From contig CANFQR010000021.1 of assembly GCA_947449125.1 (NCBI GenBank), positions 1 to 10,440 on the forward strand: a stretch of DNA of 10,440 nucleotides. The letters are read 5' to 3'. How positions within the stretch are numbered: position 1 is the stretch's first letter; the number at the start of each line of letters is the position of its first letter. This DNA comes from Bacteroidota bacterium (GTDB taxonomy: Bacteria; Bacteroidota; Bacteroidia; B-17B0; Aurantibacillaceae). The notes beneath the pieces were generated by a model that was not told the DNA's origin, made no database searches, and saw only the letters and a list, made by a program, of their open reading frames with translations. The position numbers and the translations under genes are program-made. This document shows positions 1-5,681 of this stretch, one piece after another.

Positions 1-874
1 TACCGCGTTTAATATCTTTTTTCTCGATTCCACGTAATAATAAACCAACATTATCTCCTGCTTCGCCGTAATCTAATAATTTACGGAACATCTCAACACC
101 AGTACAAGTTGAAGTTAATTTCTCAGCACCCATACCAATTATTTCAACGTTATCAGATGTATTAATAACTCCTGTTTCAATACGACCAGTAGCAACGGTA
201 CCACGTCCAGTAATTGTAAATACGTCCTCAACAGGCATCAAGAATGGTTTATCTTTATCGCGAGGGGGAATAGGAATATAATTATCAACAGCATCCATTA
301 ATTCAAGAATTTTATCAACCCATTTCGGATCGTTATTTAATCCTCCTAAAGCAGAACCACGAATAATTGGAGTGTTATCGCCATCGAACTTATAAAAACT
401 TAATAATTCACGAATTTCCATTTCAACCAAGTCCAATAATTCAGGATCTTCAACCATGTCAACTTTATTCATGAAAACTACTAACTTAGGAACACCAACT
501 TGACGAGCTAATAGGATATGCTCACGAGTTTGAGGCATTGGACCATCTGTAGAAGCAACAACAAGAATTGCACCATCCATTTGAGCAGCACCAGTAACCA
601 TGTTTTTAACGTAATCAGCGTGACCAGGACAGTCAACGTGAGCATAATGACGGTTAGCAGTAGCATATTCAACGTGAGAAGTATTAATTGTAATACCACG
701 CTCTTTTTCTTCAGGTGCATTATCGATTGAAGAGAAATCACGAACTTCTGCCCAGCCTTTACTAGCTAATACTGTAGTGATTGCAGCTGTTAAAGTAGTT
801 TTACCGTGATCTACGTGACCAATTGTTCCAATGTTAACGTGTGGTTTGGAACGGTCGAATTTTTCTTTTGCCAT
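1..874 (-). CDS. tuf: Elongation factor Tu, C-terminal part cut off by window edge
   Basis: EF-Tu is the cytoplasmic GTPase that delivers aminoacyl-tRNA to the ribosomal A site. The frame starts at the ATG complementary to 872-874 and stays open to the left edge, giving 291 residues of a family usually near 395. The N-terminus reads [20 protein letters not shown]. The P-loop GHVDHGKT is at residues 19-26, and the G3 motif [11 protein letters not shown] and G4 motif NKVD follow further on. The whole GTPase domain and most of domain II are therefore present, and domain III lies outside. It is preceded by tRNA-Thr(GGU) on the same strand with a 62-base A/T-rich spacer. That spacer has no Shine-Dalgarno sequence, as is usual in Bacteroidota. 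The gene is probably cotranscribed with the four upstream tRNAs. Identification is essentially certain. Confidence 0.98.
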   Translation of the reverse strand, partial: MAKEKFDRSKPHVNIGTIGHVDHGKTTLTAAITTVLASKGWAEVRDFSSIDNAPEEKERGITINTSHVEYATANRHYAHVDCPGHADYVKNMVTGAAQMDGAILVVASTDGPMPQTREHILLARQVGVPKLVVFMNKVDMVEDPELLDLVEMEIRELLSFYKFDGDNTPIIRGSALGGLNNDPKWVDKILELMDAVDNYIPIPPRDKDKPFLMPVEDVFTITGRGTVATGRIETGVINTSDNVEIIGMGAEKLTSTCTGVEMFRKLLDYGEAGDNVGLLLRGIEKKDIKRG

Positions 875-936
875 AGTTGTTTATTTTTTTTGTTTTTTAT
901 TTAATTATTGAATTTAATATTCTGTAATAATTTTAG

Positions 937-1008
937 AGCTGTTGAGCAGGATTGAACTGCCGACCTCCTCCTTACCAAGGAGGTGCTCTACCACTGAGCT
1001 ACAACAGC
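937..1008 (-). tRNA. tRNA-Thr (anticodon GGU)
   Basis: A full cloverleaf reads on the minus strand. The acceptor stem GCTGTTG/CAACAGC pairs over 7 bp with discriminator T. The D-arm has GCTC/GAGC, the anticodon stem CCTCC/GGAGG encloses loop TTGGTAA (anticodon GGT), and the T-arm contains TTCAATC. It is 72 nt long with no encoded CCA, so the 3' end must be added by nucleotidyltransferase. It is the last tRNA before tuf, matching the position of thrT in E. coli. Confidence 0.96.
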
Positions 1009-1035
1009 TTAATTAGCTTTTTTGTAATTCATTTT

Positions 1036-1045
1036 TTTAAAGAAC
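1036..1045 (-). promoter_or_regulatory. boxA-like motif upstream of tRNA-Thr(GGU)
   Basis: The minus strand reads GTTCTTTAAA, followed by more A residues. This resembles the boxA antitermination element (E. coli core GCTCTTTAA), which binds NusB/NusE in stable-RNA leaders. It lies 27 bases upstream of the 5' end of tRNA-Thr(GGU), after the long spacer. An identical 10-mer occurs in the leader at 1460-1469. The sequence match is visible; function as boxA is inferred. Confidence 0.4.
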
Positions 1046-1047
1046 GA

Positions 1048-1087
1048 ATAGTCACACATGACAAAAGTCCCTTTTTTTGGGACTATC
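1048..1087 (-). other. Stem-loop region with alternative pairings in tRNA-Gly/tRNA-Thr spacer
   Basis: On the minus strand, AGTCCC (1084-1079) pairs with GGGACT (1071-1066) around an all-A 7-base loop. TTTTG follows, so it is at best a weak terminator. The overlapping ATAGTC (1086-1081) can instead pair with GACTAT (1053-1048), and GTCA/TGAC (1062-1059 and 1054-1051) forms a third small stem. The pairings compete with one another. The role is unknown: RNA processing, attenuation or partial termination ahead of tRNA-Thr(GGU)-tuf are all possible. Confidence 0.4.
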
Positions 1088-1129
1088 AAAACATGTTATA
1101 AACCGAATACTCAAGTCTTATTGTTTTGT

Positions 1130-1146
1130 CGCCTCTTTTTTAGGCG
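1130..1146 (-). other. Small A-loop hairpin in tRNA spacer
   Basis: On the minus strand CGCCT and AGGCG form a 5-bp GC-rich stem around the loop AAAAAAG. No T-run follows, so it is not a standard terminator. It sits 23 bases downstream of tRNA-Gly(UCC) and is a candidate processing or stability structure. It resembles the second hairpin of the same spacer at 1066-1084 in having an A-rich 7-base loop. Confidence 0.35.
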
Positions 1147-1169
1147 TATTTTCAACTTCACATTTCTTG

Positions 1170-1242
1170 AGCGAAAGACGGGTCTCGAACCCGCAACCTC
1201 CAGCTTGGAAGGCTGGAGCTCTACCAATTGAGCTACTTTCGC
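1170..1242 (-). tRNA. tRNA-Gly (anticodon UCC)
   Basis: A cloverleaf on the minus strand has acceptor stem GCGAAAG/CTTTCGC (7 bp) and discriminator T. The D-arm has GCTC/GAGC, the anticodon stem CCAGC/GCTGG encloses loop CTTCCAA (anticodon TCC), and the T-arm is GCGGG TTCGAGA CCCGT. The gene is 73 nt and CCA is not encoded. It occupies the glyT position of the conserved Thr-Tyr-Gly-Thr-tuf array. An unusually long 161-base spacer separates it from the next tRNA. Confidence 0.97.
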
Positions 1243-1279
1243 TTGGTAATTTTACTTTGCAACAACCATAGTTACTCAG

Positions 1280-1360
1280 TGGGGACAGGAGGATTCGAAC
1301 CTCCGAAGTCGAAACAACAGATTTACAGTCTGTCCCATTTGGCCACTCTGGTATATCCCC
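1280..1360 (-). tRNA. tRNA-Tyr (anticodon GUA)
   Basis: This is a class II tRNA on the minus strand. The acceptor stem GGGGATA/TGTCCCC includes one T-G pair and the discriminator is A. The anticodon stem ACAGA/TCTGT encloses loop CTGTAAA (anticodon GTA). A long variable arm follows, typical of bacterial tRNA-Tyr, and then T-arm GGAGG TTCGAAT CCTCC. The total is 81 nt without encoded CCA. It lies 14 bases from tRNA-Thr(UGU) and 37 bases from tRNA-Gly, so it is surely part of one transcript. Confidence 0.97.
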
Positions 1361-1374
1361 TTTCACAAAAAAAG

Positions 1375-1447
1375 AGCCGAAGAAGGGACTCGAACCCCCG
1401 ACCTACTGATTACAAATCAGTGGCTCTACCAGCTGAGCTACTTCGGC
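1375..1447 (-). tRNA. tRNA-Thr (anticodon UGU)
   Basis: A cloverleaf on the minus strand has acceptor stem GCCGAAG/CTTCGGC and discriminator T. The D-arm has GCTC/GAGC and anticodon stem ACTGA/TCAGT encloses loop TTTGTAA (anticodon TGT). The T-arm is GGGGG TTCGAGT CCCTT. It is 73 nt with no encoded CCA. It is the first gene of the tRNA-tuf cluster and follows directly on the promoter and boxA-like leader. Confidence 0.97.
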
Positions 1448-1459
1448 TTTTTTGTTTTT

Positions 1460-1469
1460 TTTAAAGAAC
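1460..1469 (-). promoter_or_regulatory. boxA-like motif in leader of tRNA-tuf transcript
   Basis: The minus strand reads GTTCTTTAAA between the predicted start of transcription and tRNA-Thr(UGU). It resembles the boxA element of stable-RNA antitermination leaders. The same 10-mer recurs upstream of tRNA-Thr(GGU) at 1036-1045. Finding it at the expected place in an untranslated stable-RNA leader supports the reading, but binding by Nus factors is inferred. Confidence 0.45.
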
Positions 1470-1470
1470 T

Positions 1471-1487
1471 GCCCTAAAAGGGAGGGC
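1471..1487. repeat. GC-rich inverted repeat at predicted transcription start
   Basis: The arms GCCCT (1471-1475) and AGGGC (1483-1487) form a perfect 5-bp inverted repeat around 7 bases in an otherwise very AT-rich stretch. It begins at the last base of the -7 element and covers the expected start site on the minus strand. It could be a GC-rich discriminator, an operator, or the first hairpin of the leader. Confidence 0.4.
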
Positions 1488-1517
1488 AAATTTAATAATA
1501 CTTTTTTATTGCGCAAA
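1487..1517 (-). promoter_or_regulatory. Bacteroidota-type promoter of tRNA-tuf cluster
   Basis: The minus strand carries TTTG (1517-1514), a 19-base spacer and TAAATTTG (1494-1487). This is an exact match to the Bacteroidota primary-sigma consensus of -33 TTTG and -7 TAnnTTTG at normal spacing. It lies 40 bases upstream of the first tRNA and points toward the cluster. No other equally good promoter was seen inside the cluster, so this one probably drives all four tRNAs and tuf. Confidence 0.75.
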
Positions 1518-1562
1518 ATAAAATTCAGTTTTTTTTATTTTAATTTCATTTAGACTAAAAAA

Positions 1563-2921
1563 TTAATTGATAATTCTTAATTCATTAGGCAAGTAATTAT
1601 TAATCCTTTTGGGTAAAATTTTAACCCAGCCTATACTTTTTTTATTATAACTTATAAGGTGCAAACCCTTATTTACCTCATTATTTTCAATTTTAATTGG
1701 CATTTTTTTTAAAAAACAAATAGTATCTGTTATGTTTAAATCTATAGTTGGAACATTACTACTTATATTGTTAGATAAGGCTAACTCATGGTTAGGGATA
1801 AAATCTTTATTTTTTATTTCACCTAAAACAGTGCCTGCTTTTTTAAAATAGAAATATTTGTCATAAGTATTTAAAAAAGTTTGAGCTACTAAGTTTAAGA
1901 GATGATAATTGTTATTTTTTTTAAGAACTAAATTATCTAATATGTTTACAAATGGTTTAATTATCTCTATTTCCTTTGATGTTAAATTAGTTGTTTTTTT
2001 TTGTTCCCTTGAGGAGTTTATGTTTTTATTTTTTATTTTTTTTAGTGTTGCACAAAAAAAACCTTCACTTTTTGAGAGATGCGGATAAAATCTACTTCCA
2101 AGATTTGTTGAAATTATCCCCCATTCTTTTTTGATTGGTAAAGGTACATACTCAAAGTTAAATTCGTTAATTAACCATTTTACAATTTCTTCATTTTCTT
2201 CAATTGAATAAGAACATGTACTATAAATTAATATTCCATCTTCTTTTACAGCAGGAATTAAATCTTTTAAAATAGTTTTTTGTCTTAAGTTACAACTCTG
2301 AACCATGCCTAAATTCCATTGATCTATAGCTTCTGGTTGTTTTCTGAAAAGGCCGCTTCCACTGCAGGGAGCATCAACAACTATGGCGTCAAAATATGAT
2401 GTTAAAGAGGAAAATTTTTTAGTATCACTATTAGTTACAATGCTGTTACAGGTTCCCCATTTACTCAAATTGTAACTCAATACATCTGCTCTTGATTTAA
2501 TAAATTCATTTGAAACTAATAAACTATTTTCATTAATTAAAGAATTTATAAGAGTACTTTTTCCTCCCGGAGCAGCGCAAGCATCTAATATTTTCAAGGG
2601 TTTATTAAAATCAAGTGTATGTTTTAGAGCTAATTCAATAAACATACTACCTGCTTCTTGAACATAATAACATCCTGCGTGAAATAAAGGGTCGTAAGTA
2701 AAAGAAGGACGTGTTTCTAAATAATACCCATTTTCATTCCAAGGAACCGAATCTGTTAATCGAAAAGTTAAATTATTCTTAGTTTCTTCATCAATTTTAA
2801 AAGGGTTTAATCTTATGGAGGTAACCTTATTTTCTGGTTCGTGCGCATCTACAAATTCTCTTTCGTTAAAGCCTTCAAGGTTAGTTAAAATGTTTAAAAG
2901 TTCTTTGGGTAGTTTTGGCAT
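1563..2921 (-). CDS. RsmB/RsmF-family (NOL1/NOP2/Sun) RNA m5C methyltransferase
   Basis: This class I SAM-dependent enzyme is predicted to methylate carbon 5 of cytosine in rRNA, or possibly tRNA, in the cytoplasm. An N-terminal RsmF-like region spans about residues 1-105. The SAM-binding motif DACAAPGGKS is at 113-122. Motif IV DAPCSGSG (183-190) holds the product-release Cys186, and motif VI STCSYSIEENE (234-244) holds the nucleophile Cys236. RFYPHLSKSEGFF at 277-289 closes the catalytic domain. Residues from about 310 to 452 form a divergent C-terminal region like the PUA-like domain of RsmF. Length 452 is close to E. coli RsmF (about 479). The ATG is preceded by an A/T-rich leader without Shine-Dalgarno. 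The gene is divergent from recX with 22 bases between them. Both catalytic cysteines are intact. The exact target cytosine cannot be read from the sequence, so RsmF is a family label rather than proven orthology. Confidence 0.92.
   Translation of the reverse strand: MPKLPKELLNILTNLEGFNEREFVDAHEPENKVTSIRLNPFKIDEETKNNLTFRLTDSVPWNENGYYLETRPSFTYDPLFHAGCYYVQEAGSMFIELALKHTLDFNKPLKILDACAAPGGKSTLINSLINENSLLVSNEFIKSRADVLSYNLSKWGTCNSIVTNSDTKKFSSLTSYFDAIVVDAPCSGSGLFRKQPEAIDQWNLGMVQSCNLRQKTILKDLIPAVKEDGILIYSTCSYSIEENEEIVKWLINEFNFEYVPLPIKKEWGIISTNLGSRFYPHLSKSEGFFCATLKKIKNKNINSSREQKKTTNLTSKEIEIIKPFVNILDNLVLKKNNNYHLLNLVAQTFLNTYDKYFYFKKAGTVLGEIKNKDFIPNHELALSNNISSNVPTIDLNITDTICFLKKMPIKIENNEVNKGLHLISYNKKSIGWVKILPKRINNYLPNELRIIN
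2910..2917 (+). promoter_or_regulatory. Candidate -7 element for recX operon
   Basis: TAGTTTTG matches the TAnnTTTG consensus exactly and lies 26 bases upstream of the TTG proposed as the recX start. It is inside the first codons of the divergent methyltransferase gene. No clear -33 TTTG lies at the right distance, so this is tentative. Confidence 0.35.
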
Positions 2922-2943
2922 AATTTGATTTTAAACAGTTTCT

Positions 2944-3441
2944 TTGTTTGTGGATTTTTCTCAAAACAAAGTAAAGAAAATAATACTTACCTTGGAAATA
3001 GCAGAATTTAAAATCAAAAATTGGTGCGCTTATCAAGAGCGTTCGCAAAATGAAGTAAGGCTAAAATTATTTGATTTTGGATTGAATGAAACTGATGTTG
3101 AGACACTTATTTCTAAATTAATAAATGAGAATTTTTTAAATGAAGAACGATTTTCAGTTGCATTTGCTGGAGGAAAATTCAGAATTAAACGTTGGGGCAA
3201 GAATAAAATAAAATTTGAATTAAGGAGACATAAGGTTTCGGAATATTGTATAAATAAAGCACTAAATTCTTTAAATCATGACGATTATTTAATTATTCTT
3301 GAATCGGTTTTAGAAAAAAAAATAAAACAAATCAAATCTAGTAATAGTCAGAAAACCTTTTTTACAGTTTTAAACTATGCTATTTCGCGGGGATTTGAAA
3401 GAGATATTGTTACCGAGAAATTAAACAAATTATTAAATTAA
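2944..3441 (+). CDS. recX: RecX family regulatory protein
   Basis: RecX binds RecA filaments in the cytoplasm and modulates recombination and SOS activity. The protein consists of three-helix repeats. The first contains CAYQERSQNEVRLKLFDFGL (28-47). The second contains NFLNEERFSVAFA (63-75) followed by RIKRWGKNKIKFELRRHKVS (80-99), the most diagnostic block. The third, at 141-164, includes YAISRGFERDIV. Length 165 is normal for the family. No in-frame ATG exists. The open frame begins after a TAA at 2932, and TTG 2944, GTG 2950 and a later TTG at 2992 are the possible starts. The first is taken here, but the conserved part begins only near residue 18, so the start is uncertain. It is followed after 5 bases by the SDR gene, probably in one transcript. 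recA is not in the window. Confidence 0.9.
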   Translation: MFVDFSQNKVKKIILTLEIAEFKIKNWCAYQERSQNEVRLKLFDFGLNETDVETLISKLINENFLNEERFSVAFAGGKFRIKRWGKNKIKFELRRHKVSEYCINKALNSLNHDDYLIILESVLEKKIKQIKSSNSQKTFFTVLNYAISRGFERDIVTEKLNKLLN

Positions 3442-3446
3442 AAATT

Positions 3447-4235
3447 ATGAATTTAGACTTAAAAAATAAACGAGCAATAGTTTGTGGCAGCACTCAAGGA
3501 ATAGGCAAAGCTGTAGCAATGGAATTAGCTTCACTAGGTGCAAACGTTACCTTAATTGCCAGGAATGAAAGCGCACTAAAACAGGTAAAATCTGAATTAA
3601 TAAATAATGGTTCTCAATTACATTCATATATCTGCGCAGATTTTAACGAACCACAAAAACTAAAAGAACTCGTTGATCAATTTATTCAAAGAAGTGGTGT
3701 TGTAAATATATTAGTTAACAATACAGGAGGTCCGCCTTCAGGACCAATAATAAACGCTAAATCAGAGGAGTTCATAACAGCATTTAATAATCATTTAATT
3801 TGTAACCATTTGTTAACTCAGGTATGCATGGAAGGTATGAAACAAAGCGGTTACGGTAGAATAATTAATGTAATATCTACTTCGGTAAAACAAGCATTAC
3901 CAAATTTAGGCGTTAGCAACACTATTAGAGCCGCTGTAGGAAATTGGGCAAAAACAATGGCTAATGAGTTGGCAAAATTCGGAATTACTGTCAACAATGT
4001 TTTGCCTGGCGCAACCAATACGCAAAGGCTGGCAACTATTATTGAAAACAAAGCCTTAAAAACAAATTCAATTAAGGATGATGTAAAGAATGAAATGATT
4101 CATGAAATACCTTTGGGAAGATTTGGTGATTCCGCAGAAATAGCAAATGCAGTAGCTTTTTTAGCTTCTCCAGCTGCAGCCTATATTACAGGAATAAACT
4201 TACCGGTTGATGGTGGAAGAACTTCCTCATTATAA
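3447..4235 (+). CDS. SDR-family (FabG-like) protein with degenerate catalytic residues
   Basis: This Rossmann-fold protein of the short-chain dehydrogenase/reductase superfamily resembles 3-oxoacyl-ACP reductase in length (262 aa) and layout. The cofactor loop GSTQGIG is at 14-20. ARN at 38-40 after strand 2 suggests NADP(H). NNTGG is at 91-95, and PG at 187-188 and the C-terminal block LPVDGGRTS are typical. The active site is not canonical. Ser144 is in place, but 13 residues later, where Tyr is expected, there is Ser157. Four residues further, where Lys is expected, there is Arg161 (segment GVSNTIRAA). The tetrad Asn position appears to be His116. Such sequences match a known BKR-like SDR subgroup that departs from the usual tetrad. 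Classic FabG function is therefore doubtful, and the protein may have altered chemistry or a binding role. It starts 5 bases after recX, without a Shine-Dalgarno sequence. Confidence 0.88.
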   Translation: MNLDLKNKRAIVCGSTQGIGKAVAMELASLGANVTLIARNESALKQVKSELINNGSQLHSYICADFNEPQKLKELVDQFIQRSGVVNILVNNTGGPPSGPIINAKSEEFITAFNNHLICNHLLTQVCMEGMKQSGYGRIINVISTSVKQALPNLGVSNTIRAAVGNWAKTMANELAKFGITVNNVLPGATNTQRLATIIENKALKTNSIKDDVKNEMIHEIPLGRFGDSAEIANAVAFLASPAAAYITGINLPVDGGRTSSL

Positions 4236-4282
4236 TAACTAACACTACTCTGTTTATTATAGTTAACCTGTGTTTGTTATTA
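4233..4282 (+). repeat. Long imperfect inverted repeat at the SDR stop codon
   Basis: The arms TAATAACTAACAC (4233-4245) and GTGTTTGTTATTA (4270-4282) pair at 12 of 13 positions around a 24-base loop. The left arm begins with the SDR stop codon. No T-tract follows, so intrinsic termination is not clear. It could stabilise the recX-SDR mRNA 3' end or mark an internal operon boundary. Confidence 0.45.
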
Positions 4283-4311
4283 ATTCTAATGTGTATTAAA
4301 TGAGAGCTTAA

Positions 4312-4341
4312 TTAATCATGCTATTTTAGTTGCATGATTAA
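4312..4341 (+). repeat. Perfect inverted repeat enclosing a start codon
   Basis: TTAATCATGC (4312-4321) and GCATGATTAA (4332-4341) are perfect 10-bp arms around a 10-base spacer. The right arm contains the ATG (4334-4336) of the next gene. In mRNA it would hide the start codon in a hairpin. As DNA it has the form of a dimeric regulator's operator. Confidence 0.5.
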
Positions 4342-5647
4342 ATATTTAGTTATTATTTTAAATTCTTTATTTGTTTATTTAGCAGGCTTCTTAGACTCGC
4401 AAAATCCGATTAATATTTCCTCTAATATCCCAAAAACAATTGAGGTTGGCCAAGAAGCACAAATTGAATTTAAAATTTCAAAAAACGCACTTTTGGGTTT
4501 TGCAAGATTTCAAATCGAACTACCTAAAGGATTGGTTGTTTCAAAAAATGAAAGTATTGGAGCAGATTTTACGTTTAACGAAGGGATTGCTAAATGGGTA
4601 TGGACAAAGCTTCCCTTAGAGAATGATATTGTTATTAAGGCCACTTTAAAAGCTGATACAGTAAGTATTGGTAGCAAAACTATTACAGGTAAATTTTCTT
4701 ACGTGCAAAACAATGAAAAGCAAATCGTAGAAATGTCTCCTTGCGAAATTAAAATACAACCTAACTTACTAAATACTGAAGATAAATTAACCGATGTATC
4801 AAAGGTAAAATCAGATTCATTAAATTATTTATCAAATGCCGAACCGTCATTTAATGTTGTGGTTGAACGAATAATAAAAAAAGGGATAAAAGAAAATGAG
4901 TTTATAGTTGATTTGAAAATTAAAAAAGGTACTACCAAAGGTTTTGCCAGATATAGCGATGATTTACCTGATGGTATATCTGCTAAAGCAATTAGCACTG
5001 ATGGCAGCTCTTTTTCTGTATCTGATGGGAAAATTAAATTCGTTTGGGTTAATGTATTACTAAAAGAAGAGTTAGAAATTTCTTATTCATTAAAAAGTTC
5101 AGATTCAAAAACGATTAATCTAAAAGGGGAGTATTCATACTTGGAAAACAATCAAAGCAAAAAATATGAATTAAAAAGCGAAGAATTTATTTTTTCAAAT
5201 AATCAATTTGCAGAGGATAAAGTTACTGTTCAAAAAATTTCTGATGATAAAAAAGAAACCAAAAAAACAGATAATTCTAAAATCGATAGCTTAAATAAAA
5301 ATTCAGAAAATTTTCCTCGAATTTCTAAGCTTCAAGAGACTTTAATTAAGCAGGATGGACTAATTAAATTTTGTGTTCAAATAGGAGCTTTTTCAAATGC
5401 TAAGGTTAAACCTGCCACTTTAATTAAGAAATTTAAGTTATCTCAAGCGCTTAATAGTGAATTCGCCGAAGGTTATTCAAAGTTTATGGTAGGATCATTT
5501 CCTGATTATAAGAATGCCAGAGAAAAAAGAGAAAATTTAAGAAACATCAATAAAATAAAAACGGCATTTGTTGTCGCGTATAATCAAGCAAAGCGTGTAA
5601 GTGTTCAAGAAGCGCTGATGATTAGCAATCAAAAATGGTATAAATAA
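4334..5647 (+). CDS. Secreted SPOR-domain protein with two duplicated beta-sandwich-like modules
   Basis: A hydrophobic N-terminal segment (residues 4-19, ending LAGFLDSQ) looks like a signal peptide, so the protein should act in the periplasm or envelope. Two related modules follow. Module 1 (about 30-142) has GFARF at 55, KWVW at 87 and FSYVQNN at 121. Module 2 (about 172-288) has GFARY at 203, KFVW at 235 and YSYLENN at 267. The order and spacing are the same, which indicates an internal duplication of an Ig-like beta fold. A polar Lys/Asn/Asp-rich linker (about 295-330) leads to a C-terminal SPOR domain (about 343-420, FCVQIGAF at 346-353) and a short tail RVSVQEALM. SPOR domains generally bind glycan strands stripped of stem peptides. 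It lies 34 bases before a second SPOR protein, suggesting joint function at the cell wall. The specific role is unknown. Confidence 0.85.
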   Translation: MIKYLVIILNSLFVYLAGFLDSQNPINISSNIPKTIEVGQEAQIEFKISKNALLGFARFQIELPKGLVVSKNESIGADFTFNEGIAKWVWTKLPLENDIVIKATLKADTVSIGSKTITGKFSYVQNNEKQIVEMSPCEIKIQPNLLNTEDKLTDVSKVKSDSLNYLSNAEPSFNVVVERIIKKGIKENEFIVDLKIKKGTTKGFARYSDDLPDGISAKAISTDGSSFSVSDGKIKFVWVNVLLKEELEISYSLKSSDSKTINLKGEYSYLENNQSKKYELKSEEFIFSNNQFAEDKVTVQKISDDKKETKKTDNSKIDSLNKNSENFPRISKLQETLIKQDGLIKFCVQIGAFSNAKVKPATLIKKFKLSQALNSEFAEGYSKFMVGSFPDYKNAREKRENLRNINKIKTAFVVAYNQAKRVSVQEALMISNQKWYK

Positions 5648-5681
5648 TGTTTTTTCGCTATTTTTACATAACTTCTTTACT

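Noticed and set aside
508..741. Open frames on both strands over the tuf gene (508-741 minus, 518-730 plus)
   Set aside because: They lie within the well-conserved EF-Tu coding frame and have low-complexity translations with no recognisable domain.
1066..1084. Hairpin AGTCCC-loop-GGGACT as a true intrinsic terminator of the tRNA transcript
   Set aside because: Only four T residues follow the stem on the minus strand, and tRNA-Thr(GGU) and tuf downstream have no convincing separate promoter, so full termination here is unlikely.
1077..1464. Short open frames over the tRNA cluster on both strands (translations containing phrases such as GGFEPPKSKQQ or SSSIGRAP)
   Set aside because: These are the familiar spurious translations of tRNA genes. 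Each coincides with a clear cloverleaf.
4322..4329. TATTTTAG as a -7 element for the first SPOR gene
   Set aside because: It departs from TAnnTTTG at a key position, has no -33 TTTG at the right distance and would place the start of transcription almost on the ATG.
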